From Thuidium tamariscinum (lineage: Eukaryota > Streptophyta > Bryopsida > Hypnales > Thuidiaceae): a DNA stretch of 64,000 bases. Positions within the stretch are counted from its first letter, which is position 1. Each line of letters opens with the position of its first letter. Below are positions 1 through 10,566 of this stretch, one piece after another. The notes beneath the pieces were generated by a model, which did no database searches, was not told where the DNA came from, and was given only the letters and a program-made list of their open reading frames with translations. The position numbers and the translations under genes are program-made. The stretch covers positions 40,763,682 to 40,827,681 of the forward strand of contig OX344749.2 of the NCBI GenBank assembly GCA_947034885.2, given 5' to 3'.

Positions 1-636
1 CATTACCTTTCTTGCAGAAACGTTCCAATCTTCTATGTGCACTGTCATCACCCTTTTCCCAAACAAGTTTCAGTATTGGTATGTGATGCTTTCAATATAT
101 TTAGATTGAAAGCACAAGAGTTCTATGGACCTGTACATGCATATACCAAAAGTTAAGCAAAAAAAAAAGATTCAACATTTGAGCTACTTGTAAAGTCCCA
201 CCTACTTTGGGCATGACTTATTTTGAAGTGGAGAATTCAACTACAGGTGAAGCATCAAACTTTTTTGCTAGATACTTATGTCACACAACTTCAAAAGTAG
301 GGACCAAACTTTTGTAGGCACCATTTTCATGGAAAAATAAGTTTTATACCCACTTTTATTTTGACTTTTTCAACTCAACCAGCTTCCTCACAAAACTCAT
401 TGGTTTAAACCCTAGTTAGGTACTTTACAAATACCTCAATTCTCTTTCTTTTCCACCTAATAAAGATGAATGCAAAACTATCTCTTTTTGAAATATAAAA
501 AAACATTTATTTCAAATCCCATATACTACTCATTTGTTATGTAGTCCACCAACCCTTACTACTCTCTAATTTATGTAATAGTGCTTGTACACTACAAACA
601 TCTTCTCCATGAATTTAAAAAGAAAATAGTACAATA
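1..636. other. AT-rich intergenic DNA, nothing recognised
   Basis: I see no conserved protein, RNA gene or clear repeat here. The short open frames look like chance frames in AT-rich sequence. Confidence 0.5.
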
Positions 637-841
637 ATGGTCAATTTCGTTAAAATGGTGGTATTCCGAGTGCCATTTTGACATATTCCGTGTGCCATTT
701 TGACATATTTTGTGTACCATTTTGACATAGAGGCTTAGTGGTAGAGGAAGAAAATGTGCCATTTTAACGAAATGTTGTGCCATTCTAACGGAATGTCATG
801 CCATTTTATTGGAGTACCACCATTTTAACGAAATTGACCAT
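637..841. mobile_element. 205-bp MITE with perfect 27-bp terminal inverted repeats
   Basis: The left end (637-663, begins ATGGTCAATTTCGTTAAAAT) is the exact reverse complement of the right end (815-841). The interior repeats the unit GTGCCATTTTGACATATT two to three times, then carries related GCCATTTTAACG and GCCATTCTAACG units. No coding capacity is seen. The flanks (acaata / attacc) do not give an unambiguous target duplication, so I do not assign a superfamily. Two short open frames in this interval are produced by the repeat. Confidence 0.8.
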
Positions 842-2909
842 ATTACCTTTACAACATGGATGCGGTTCGTATACATTCGATGGACAATGTAGAAGGTTTC
901 ACTATGAGATAGAAGACTACCTCCTCTTCCTTCAAATTTAATGTAAAAATTGAAGGTCCTATAAGTTGCTTTCACTGACAATTATGAATTCCGCATGTAT
1001 TTCAATAAATGCTGCATTAATACCGGATCGTTTTAATTGCACTTCACTAGAGCTCGTCTTCCAGCAATTTCAGACATCATCACTCTCAATGGTGTTCATG
1101 CTACTCTCATCCTTCCTATTAAACTATTTTCAAAGACTTTGAAAGTTCAAACAAACTTGTTCTCTCACACCTCCTTCAACCCTTCAATTCTGCACAAACT
1201 ATATTCCTTCATCTACTACATTAGACCTTGAAAAGCATGCACTACTTAACTTCAAACACTAAACTATTATGATTCATATGATTTATTACATTTTGAATAG
1301 TTATTTATTTTTTCTTCATAATCTTTATTTTCCTTTAAATGAAATAGTTACATGTGATTCAAAAATTCTCAAGGTCATAATACAAGTGTGAATCCAAAGA
1401 ACTTCTACCACTTTTGACATCTCTTAGTAGAAATGTAGACTTCTATAATGCACTTGAACAGTGTTTCTATTGTGGTCATAGAAGGATTTCTAAGACATCA
1501 AACTCTAGTTTCTTGTGCTATATGTAGTGCAAAACTTGAAAATTCCATCTATATCTTCTAATATTACAACAATAAACGATTGTTTAGTTATATTCTTTAA
1601 ATCATTTCCTTGGGCCTCAGGGGTGCATTGCACGAAAGCATTAGATATAAATGCCCAAACAACTATAAAGTGTCTAATATAGAATTAGTCACAAACTTTT
1701 AATTCAATTTCATGTAATAAGTTACATATGTAAAATGACATTTAGTGTATCCAAACTCCTATAGGGTTTTCAATAATTAATTCCTTTTGGAAAACATTAA
1801 ACCAAAGGTACTCCTTCTAGATTTTTGAGACTACAAGTCATACTCAATACTACTACCTTCAAAACTTCTAATATGGCTTCAAGATATGACCACAAAGTTC
1901 AGAAGTTCTGAGCTATTCTACTTCAAGATCATAGTCTACTTCAGCTCATCATTGCCTATATTTCAAACCACAATATCATAGAACATAGAAGCTCACACAA
2001 TAATCCAATAAAAAATAAAATGTTAGATTTTGTTCCCTGTTTATAAATCTAACTTCAATTGGCAGAGGATCGAGAATAATAGGCAAAAAATCTTCCATAC
2101 ACAACATCTTTTGAAAATAAAAACTAAATTCTAAAAGGATGGAATAAATTTAGGAGGTACAAGATTCAATACAATTTCCTTAACCAACTTAACTTTGGTA
2201 CCACAGAAATTCCAAACAATTGGGTGTATAAGTTTGTACACAAACTTTGTCTACCACTTGAAATTCCTGAGAAAATTCCATACTGAAAAGATGAAAAAAA
2301 AGTAGGAGTTCAATTTCACTGATGACCATGTCTGTACACTATGTTTTTGATATTAAAAAACGGGGGAGGGGGATTGCATGTTTTAACAAGACCTCCTCCA
2401 AACTTCCATAATCAAATAAATAAAGAATGAAAATAAATTGGAAGTACAAATCTCCTAATGACCACATTCCTCAACTATACATCTGGTATCAGAAGGAAAA
2501 AAAATGAGAGGTCCTATTCTAAAAACACCTTCTTCCAAAACCTTAGACTCCATATCAAAACGATAAAAATGATTTGGTACTACAACAAATTGTGACTACT
2601 CAAAAACATAGAAGATAGTAAAAAAAAAATTTGTACAAATAAATGCACTACAATAACTATGTTAGTGCCCAAAAAATTAGGAAGTTGACAACAACTCTAC
2701 TGGATAACTATTTAAAAGCATAAACAATGCGGACCAAAAAATATAGGAATTGTAAAAAACCTTGTCAATAACTGCAGTTTGTGGAAAAAATTAAGAACAC
2801 ATTGAAATCATATACTAATATAGTATATGATATGTTTGTAACCATTAGAAATTTAAAGTTAGAAATGCCTCCTTTTTAATGTGTCACACTCATAAAACAT
2901 TTATTGAAA
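842..2909. other. AT-rich intergenic DNA
   Basis: No conserved coding frame, RNA gene or clear terminal-repeat pair was found. The sequence is typical gene-poor filler, probably decayed transposons. Confidence 0.45.
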
Positions 2910-3227
2910 GAGTATTGACTAGGGGAGGACACTTCCTGTTTTTTAATAACCTATGTACGGCGGAATATAGGATACATTTAAATAATCTTAGGTAAAATTT
3001 ATAAGAAATTTACATATAAAATAGGGGACATTAAAAAGGTAAAGTGTTTTTAAAATAAAATAAGGATGATAATATGGCTTATTTTTCCGCTTTATGGTAA
3101 AATAGGGGCTCTTTTAATGTTGCCAAGTAATGATTACAAATAATTGATAGCCCCCCTAAAAATACCCCACCGCCGCACGTGGGTCTCCCAAATATACAAG
3201 AAGTGTTCTCCCCGGGAGTATTGACTA
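2910..3227. mobile_element. Roughly 295-bp MITE with 11-12 bp target duplication (Mutator-like size)
   Basis: The element body (about 2922-3216) starts GGGGAGGACACTTCCTG and ends AGAAGTGTTCTCCCCGGG, which are inverted copies with a few mismatches. It is bracketed by a perfect direct repeat AGTATTGACTA (2911-2921 and 3217-3227; an adjacent G may extend it to 12). A 9-12 bp duplication is characteristic of Mutator-like elements, so a non-autonomous MULE is the best guess. No protein is encoded. Confidence 0.75.
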
Positions 3228-4818
3228 ATTTATTGCAAAGAATAACCCCCTAAAACCTATCCAATGATCACATAAATGTCTTCATTTCTTTCTAGGATTG
3301 CATCCCTCGAGGATAATTCTTTTCCCTAAAATCCGGTCATTGTCCTACACATGAAAGATTTGTAGTGATATTCATGAAATGATTGACAAAAGAATTGAGC
3401 AATTCTTGATAACAATTACAACATCTTCCAAATAATACCTTCAATTAGTATGTGTTCAAATTGGTATGAAGCACCTACATTCCAATCATTTAAATACTAA
3501 AAAAAGAATATATATATATATATATAAATGTATATATAAGCTACACAAATTTCACTTTTCCATATTCTACACCAAATTTGATGTAGAATAACATAAACAC
3601 TACCATCGCATGAGGACCAAGCTTTTGCAACTTCTGTGCATGTAAACACAAGAAATAATCTTTTGAAAAATATGCTAGATTCCTATTCGCAATTACAGAC
3701 CCTCTATTTTGTTCTTTCATTCTACATTACACTAATAACCAAACTAATATGAAGAAGGACAAAATTAAATGATTCATCAACTTAAGTGCACCAAATGGAC
3801 ACTTGAATTTTGGAAAAACGTACTATGAAGAACAGTTGAGCTTGAATAGGTTTTTTTTTCCTTCAATAGATGGTTTAAGACCCACAATGCTACAACACTA
3901 ACAAAGAGGCTAGCTGTCTAATATTTCAATATAAATACTATTTTAATTCAAAATACGAATTTGTTGTTCACCAAACTCTTGATAAGAAACTTTGAAATAG
4001 TGATTGATTCCAGAATTCATTTCAAAATTCAAATGTAGGATGTGGTGCTCTTTGAAAACACTTTTTTTGCTTTATACATGTTGTAATGTTAACTTTTGAA
4101 CATGACATTCTTTTTTCTAGAACTAAGTGTGGGTTTCCTAGGGCCTATGATCATAAATTGGGACCTACAATACATTAAATTTGATAATTCATACCTAATT
4201 CAATCATACTTCAAAAAATAGTAAAAAAACTTCACACCTAATTCTATCTTGTTTAAGAAAATATAAAACAACTTCTCTGAGATTTCTCATCGAGTTCTCT
4301 ATAACTATAAAATAAACTAAAAGTATTTCCATCTCAAGACATTTATGAAGAACGCATATCTATACCTTGAGACAACTATACCTTCTGACATGTAGTTTTT
4401 TTCTTTTTCTTTTTCTTTCTGTTTCTTTGTTTGTCACTTTGAGTTCTCTCGGCATGTGTGTCCTCCAATTGCGTGCTCAGTACCATCAAAAAGCTCTTGG
4501 CAAGGAGGGGTGCATGGGCTTGATTTTGTGGCATTTCAACTGATGGCAAGTAAGTTATTGAATTTCAAAGTTCTTATGGTTCTCAATAACTAGAAAATTA
4601 CTTTTACTTTTGTTATCATTAAGGCATGAGCACAGGGCACACTGGTCAGCGGTAAATGATTGCTTTTTGTTCTTCTTACCTTAAATCAAAATGAATCGAA
4701 TTTACCGGTTATGCATTCTCTTACCATAGAATTCGAAATTGAAACCCCTTTCATGTGTGGACAAAAACATAGTCCATCAATGATCTTGAAACTGGCTTAA
4801 TTTTGCTCATTTTCAAAA
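3228..4818. other. AT-rich intergenic DNA with a (TA)n microsatellite
   Basis: There is a short TA dinucleotide run near 3510-3528 and a pyrimidine-rich tract (TTTTTCTTTTTCTTTTTC) near 4395-4425. Nothing else is recognised. Confidence 0.5.
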
Positions 4819-5164
4819 GGAGAAACACCCATTTCCGTCCCTATACCTAATCTTGGACCCTTGAGTACCACTAAATCTGTCCGTAAGCATTCATTAAAGT
4901 ATCCAACAAATGTTTAATTCTAATTTGCTGATGCAGTTGTAAGACACATGTATGTTTCTCATTCATTGACAGCTGATTTAGTAGGTCTAGGGAGCCAACA
5001 CTTTGGAAATTGATAGAAATTACATAATGATTCCGAAAAATTTAATTTTTTTTTAATATTTATGATTTTCACTTACTAATACTAGAAAAATATCAATTTT
5101 AGAAAAAGAGGCCTCCAACTATGCTGAATTCCTTAAATGGATGGCTATGGGTGTTTCCACTGTA
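4819..5164. mobile_element. MITE, family GAAACACCCA, copy 1
   Basis: Its ends are short inverted repeats (GGAGAAACACCCA on the left, TGGGTGTTTCCACTGTA on the right). The whole body aligns with a second copy at 57495-57882 in the same orientation, including the shared interior phrase GCATTCATTAAAGT and a TTTTTAATATT tract. No protein is encoded. Confidence 0.8.
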
Positions 5165-5239
5165 CTAAATCTTTTCATGCCCTTTGTATAAATTTTACAG
5201 AATTTTCCAAAAATGAACATTTGCCTAACAACCCTGAAT

Positions 5240-7320
5240 CTGGTCTGAGGTCTCTCCAACTTCCAAAGTTCTTTCCGTAACCAGGACTCCCGAAACCCTC
5301 ACCTCAACTCCCGAAACCCTAATCGCCAAGCCGCGCACTCAAATCAGCAACATTCACAACACTAAGTCACGGCGCACCCTCTGCTACAATTTTCGAGGTA
5401 ACCAGGGGACTTGTTTCTTCGGAGAAGAGGCGCTTCCAGGAGGTGAAATTACAGAAACAAATTCGTTTCTCTCCAGTACCTGAAGCGAGGAGGAGAGAAG
5501 TGCCCCGGTTCAGTTACGGAAGCCCGAGGTGAGTCCCTGCTCTTTGCAGTTCATTTCAGATTTCCATTAAATTCTAAGTTCACTTGAGATCAAGCCTCGA
5601 CTTACGCTGACAACATTCTGATTTTCTTTGCCTAAGTTGATCGAACGCTGCTGCTAGAACTCTTGGAAGACGCCTCTGCTCGACAGCGATGAAGATTTTT
5701 CCTTCCAGTCGCAGAAGTGTTGGTGGGTTTCTTCACGAGCTTTTCCTTCTTGTGTTAAAAGTGTTTTTACTGTGAAGTCTTCAGGGTCTGTTGGCTACGG
5801 AGCCTTCCCGTGCTGCTTCCTTAGTTTAGTTTCTACCCTTTGGCGGAACAGTGCACGTCCCCAGCCGAGGACGTGCACTGTTCACAGATTCTCTTACTTT
5901 CGAGCGAGGAGGAGTACAGTGCACGTCCCCGGCAAGGGACGTGCACTGTTGATTTCGTGAGTTTGATTCCACCGCGTGAACGCCCGTTCTCAAAGTTCCC
6001 GCAGTGCAATCGATGCGGCGACTTCCAAACCTAAACTTCCTTTAAACCCAGAAATAGAAAGTTCCTGCGGCTACTTCAAGTCGTTAGAGGCAGTCTTACC
6101 TAGATCATGTCCTCTCGTTCCTTGGCTTATATTGTTTCTGCTTCCTGGCTCCCCTTCTTGATGTGAATTTCCTGTCGATGTTGTCCTTCTTCCGCGTTGT
6201 TGGTCCTTCCTCCTGTTTTTGTCGTGAGATTCTAGCTCTCCTGAGCAGCCTGCAAACTTGAGCAGTCAAACACTGATATGGGTGAGCGGTTTTAAGTTGT
6301 TGTAGAATGTTAGTGTAGTTCAATTCCAGGATCATGAGTTTGACTAGGTGCTTGCATTCTGCCCCTATTTTCTTTCCCCGTGTACTATGATTTATCCGCT
6401 AGATGAAAGCAGTTTAGGATTTGGGAGGTTATTCCAGTGTTGAGGGAAGCGGTTGTTGAGGGAAGCGGTAGTTTAAGCTAATGAAATTCAGTGCAAGGGG
6501 AAATTTCTTTGCGAAGCGGATTCCTTTCGTAGATCTTGAAATATCGGTGAAATTGGGAGAAATTTTTGAGCGGTCTGCCTCTCTGGATGAACGGCGATAC
6601 TTCAGAACTGATTCCAAGTCGTTGAAGCTCGAACAGGACCTAAGGAGATCGAGAGATGGTCAGGAACTCTTGGAATTTCTTTGCTGGAGAAGTGAAAATT
6701 GGGAGCATCAAATTCAGGATGAGCTTGATGCTACGTTTGCATTACACGAATTCACTACCGTTCCAACTAGGAAAATCATAGTGGTTCGAATCTCCTGTCA
6801 AGATGCTTCGTAGCATTACTGCTGACACCCTGAGCTCACAAGAAATTCCAGCCTCTTAATTGAAAGTCAAGTTACTAAAGTGGTATGACCCGAGCCTCTG
6901 AGAAACAAAATCTGAAGTTCTGGGTCAGCTCAGTGCCGAACTTGTGCGGCGACTGACGAAGCCAAGTGCACGACCTTAAATCTAACGCATCCGAATCTGT
7001 AGAAATAGAAAAACAAAAACGAAAAACCTTCCTCAAATCATTGATTAAGACGGCAGAAAACGATATAATTGGGAGTTGAGAGCGACAGTAGTGTTGCGGT
7101 TCCTTACTATTCTTGATCAGAGGTGGTGATTTTCGGATCAGATACGAATGTGAATTCCTGAAGTGCGGCAATAGATTGAGGATTCTCTCTGCTCCGGCTC
7201 CGGCTCCTCACAGAGTCCTTCCGATCACGACAGTGCTCCTCCAAATGCAATGAACTCCTGTAGTTGAACACCGTAAAAAACCCTAAGAAAAGCGACCGTA
7301 CTTGAGGTTCCCCAGTTGTT
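5240..7320. other. GC-richer gene-like island without a recognisable protein
   Basis: Base composition rises clearly above the flanks. On the + strand there are two telobox-like CCCGAAACCCT/GAAACCCTAA motifs near 5290-5325 and a good splice-donor-like CGAG|GTGAGT near 5526. Such motifs are common at plant 5' leaders. The longest frame (6481-6813, +, 110 codons, charged, starting MKFSARGNF) resembles no family I know. A non-coding transcript, a long 5' leader of a lost gene, or a decayed gene are all possible. It contains the paired stem-loops listed separately. Confidence 0.4.
5846..5949. repeat. Two adjacent near-identical perfect stem-loops
   Basis: Hairpin 1 has 15-bp arms at 5846-5860 and 5869-5883 with an 8-base loop. 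Hairpin 2 has 14-bp arms at 5916-5929 and 5936-5949 with a 6-base loop. All four arms share the core ACAGTGCACGTCC or its complement, so arms of one hairpin can also pair with the other. They lie 32 bases apart in the GC-rich island. They may be a duplicated regulatory palindrome (GTGCAC core) or a structured RNA. Stems this short are below the usual plant microRNA precursor size. Confidence 0.8.
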
Positions 7321-7649
7321 TCAAAATAGTAGAACCTTCATCTCAGTGACAAAATTGGTTAAAATAAAGGCCAATTTGGAACAGCAATGACCGAAGTCAC
7401 TAAAGACAGTCACATTTAGTATGGATGAATAGGAATTCATTAAGAACCAAACAAAGTCAAGATCCCGAGAGAGTGATATACACGAACCTCAGAAGACATG
7501 TTGTGTGGATCGACATTCTCCCACATGCCTTCCTCAAATAGTGAAGGAAGAGAATATGTCCAGCTTTAGTATCACGGAATGCATCATAATAATAATGAGC
7601 CCATTTTAATGAAAATTTGAAAAATAAAGACCAAGAATGGAGGGCGTGT

Positions 7650-7971
7650 GTTAAATCCTGTAAACGAAACTTACGTGGCACAGCTGAGTTTACCCCAGGG
7701 TAAACATTGAAATTTTTTATTTTTTTCAAAATTTATTTTTTTCAAATTTTGAATTCATATTTGGATTCAGAGACCCCAAATTAGATGTGAAGGACCTTGA
7801 CACAACCAAAAAATCCAACAAAACATAAACCCTAAAACCCTTATCAACCCTTGGTAAAACAAGTTTTACCTGTGGAGGGCTGGATTTACCTGCGCCCCTT
7901 GGTAAAACAAGTTTTACATGTGGAGGGCTGGATTTACCTGCGCCACGTCAAGTTTGTTTACAGGATTTAAC
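7650..7971. mobile_element. 322-bp MITE with ~28-bp inverted ends and internal 48-bp tandem repeat
   Basis: The left end GTTAAATCCTGTAAACGAAA is matched by the reverse complement of the right end at 7935-7971 (TTTACAGGATTTAAC), with homology continuing through ACGTGGC. Inside are two tandem 48-bp units (7848-7895 and 7896-7943). Each starts CCCTTGG and contains the palindrome GGTAAAACAAGTTTTACC; the second copy has ATG where the first has CTG. No clean target duplication is visible. Confidence 0.75.
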
Positions 7972-8045
7972 ATCTTGCGGAATGGAGAGCTCGAATCTAG
8001 GCCTTCATCAAAATGCACAGCTTTGTCACTACTCTAGTCCGCTTC

Positions 8046-8441
8046 TAAGGTAGAAGGCTCAGAAATGGAGCATCTAAGGGCTGATCTGCCTTTTTCATGT
8101 AATTAAACAAACATGAATATTTCTAGCCCATTTTTCAGAGGAAGAAAAATAGTTGAGGAATCTAGCACAAGTGATTTCATATTTTTTGGGCAGTTGTTTT
8201 GAACTAATTATGAATTTTCAATCAAAATGTGTTTTAGGTCCCTATTTATGTCCCTAGGTCCTCCACAAATGGTTCACTTGCAACTTCAAAGAAAAGATGG
8301 AAAAGCAAGGAGAATGATTGGCTCTTACTATTCCCAATGCTTCTATCTTCATTTCATTCAATGAGTATAGAGGTCCATTTAAGAACCCATTTTATAGGTT
8401 CCATTCTTAATGCCCGCTCTATTTTAGAGCCTCCTACGTTA
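8046..8441. mobile_element. MITE, family TAAGGTAGAAGG, copy 1
   Basis: The left end TAAGGTAGAAGGCTCAGAAA and the reverse complement of the right end (TAACGTAGGAGGCTCTAAAA) form a roughly 26-bp imperfect terminal inverted repeat. No coding capacity is seen. Further members of the family lie at 8906-9167, 10237-10566 and 22687-23062, with a solo end near 41344-41375. Confidence 0.65.
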
Positions 8442-8905
8442 CTACCACGGATCATCTTCCTGCACCCTTTTCAAACCCATGGCCTACAAATATTTAGTTG
8501 AACTTGTTTGTTAGGCATGGTAATTCTTTCTAAATTATGTTCACTGAGAAAAGGTAACTTGTGAGTGTAGGATGATGAAATGGAACGGCAGCAACAGAAC
8601 CTGCAGCAGCACAAGTATCTGTACGTGAGAAGATTTGGGGGACTGCTTTTTTTAAAGTGGAAACGTGCAATTCGCTTGTTTGTACATAATCTTTGAATGA
8701 TGTAGCTGACACTTCAAGGTACTAGGAAATAAGATGGAAAAATAAATGAATTTACCTTGTTTGATGAAGCATTGGAACTCCTTAAATAGCACTTCACTTT
8801 CTTCTGTTTCTCCCTGTGATGCTATTCTTCTCTCTCCAGAATGTTTTGCTATGGGAATGGTAGTGCTTTGAGCTTGTTAATGCAAACGCACAGCCCTCAC
8901 CTAAC

Positions 8906-9167
8906 TAAGGTAAGAGGTCCTATAATGGACCATGTAAGGCCTGAAATAGAATTTGAAAGAGGTAAAACTTCTAGAAATATTTTTCGGTAAAATTTCCTTG
9001 AAAGACAAGTAGAATTGACATCTTGCCCAAGTCGTTTCATATTCTTTTGATCTTTCTTGAATTAGTTATCAAAATTTGAAGTTGAAAGGACATAAGGCTC
9101 TAAAATGGTGCCATAGTTGAAATATAGAATATTTCTACCTGCTCCATTTAAGAGCCTTCTACCTTCA
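8906..9167. mobile_element. MITE, family TAAGGTAGAAGG, copy 2
   Basis: It begins TAAGGTAAGAGGTCCTATAA and ends CCATTTAAGAGCCTTCTACC. Much of its length is the reverse complement of copy 3 at 10237-10566, for example the interior AAGACAAGTAGAATTGACAT against ATGTCAATTCTACTTGTCTT. The pair makes a long inverted repeat with a 1.07-kb spacer. Confidence 0.75.
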
Positions 9168-10236
9168 ATTAAAACTTTGTGGTGGTGGCTTCGAAAACTT
9201 TGGTGTAATCCATCTTCCTGTCACTAGAGCTTCCCGTTTTCTTGTTGCTAGAGCTTTCTGTTGTTGAAGCTCAACAAAGCCATGATACTTTCATTTGAAG
9301 AAGGAGGCCAATTCATTTGTCGCTTAGTTACTTCAATCTTAGAACCAGCTTTGTTGTCTCCAACAATATCTGAAGGAGAGTTGGTGTCGGTTGCTAATGT
9401 TGTGTTCGAGGAAGCAGTGGATTCCGTCCTTCCTCCAAGTGAACCTCCAATAGCTGAACCGAGCATTGATGAAGACATACATGGAACTATGGGAACAGAA
9501 AGAGAGGAATACACAGAATCCTCTGTACGAGTAGTGGAGACATCCGAGGAAGAATTGTTGTGAAGAAAGAGAAGCACATATTAATGTGAAGGAGAAGAAT
9601 GATTTAGTGTGGGTAGTATGTGTGGTTTTGATGTTTGTGTGCAAATGTGGTGGTGTACAAAGTTTGTGTACTACATCTTTGAATAAATAAAAAATGAAGT
9701 GGTAATATTTTGTCTACCATTTCATACTATTATGGTGAATGCTTATAGAAGTGCTTGCAAACACTATTCAAGTACTAGTGAGAGGTTTGCATATAAAACG
9801 TGCAATGATCAAGTTACAGTAATATGCACATTGTGAATTAAAACTAAATCGGGGAAAAAATATAAATTAATGAATATTTCATTAGTCAAATTTTATTTTT
9901 TTCAAAGAAATGAAAATTAGAATCTCTAAAAAATGAAAAACATTAGCTAAAACAACATAGAAGGATAGAACAAAAAATTACATTTTTTTGAAATTCAGGG
10001 GGTACCAGAGTTTTTTTAAAATTGATTTTGAAGCTTAAATTGAGTGTGTAATGAGTGCACTTGGCTAAGTGCAAGAATGTCTAATTGAGTGTTCCATATG
10101 GACAGAGCATCTTAAAATGACTACCAATTCTTGACAGTGATAACACTTTCCTCATTTGAATTTCATGGTTGTTTAGTGTTCCTTCAATAAACAGTTTAAC
10201 CCATCACGATTGCATCATTTCACAAAGCAGCTTATT
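9168..10236. other. Spacer of the long inverted repeat, with a small open frame
   Basis: This spacer lies between two oppositely oriented MITE copies. It holds overlapping open frames on both strands (+ 9261-9563, 100 codons, acidic C-terminus; - 9248-9577, 109 codons, Ser/Thr-rich then RQMNWPPSSNE). Neither is clearly a known family. The minus frame faintly resembles the start of a transposon Myb/SANT-like protein, which I treat as a guess. Confidence 0.3.
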
Positions 10237-10566
10237 TAAGGTAGAAGGCTCTTAAATGGAGCGGGTTCTAAAATGGTGCCCTATCTTAAATGTATAGTAC
10301 TTGCACATGTTGCTTTTTCATAGCCTTTAGCAGTGTACTGACAGTGTACATTTTAGCTAGGGCACCATTTTTGAGCCCTATCTCCTTCAACTTCAAAATT
10401 TGATAACTAATTCAAAAAATCTCAGAAAAATATGAAACGGCTTGGGTTAAATGTCAATTCTACTTGTCTTTCAAGTAAAATTTACTGAAAAATATTTCTA
10501 GAAGTTTTACCTCCCTAAAATTCTGTTTCAGCCCTTAGATGGTCCATTATAGGACCTCTTACCTTA
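10237..10566. mobile_element. MITE, family TAAGGTAGAAGG, copy 3 (inverted to copy 2)
   Basis: It begins TAAGGTAGAAGGCTCTTAAA and ends TAGGACCTCTTACCTTA. It is the inverted counterpart of 8906-9167 and is about 65 bp longer, with extra sequence near 10290-10345. Confidence 0.75.

Noticed and set aside
5846-5949. microRNA precursor
   Set aside because: The stems are only 14-15 bp with 6-8 base loops, too short for a plant microRNA precursor. Kept as an unexplained paired stem-loop.
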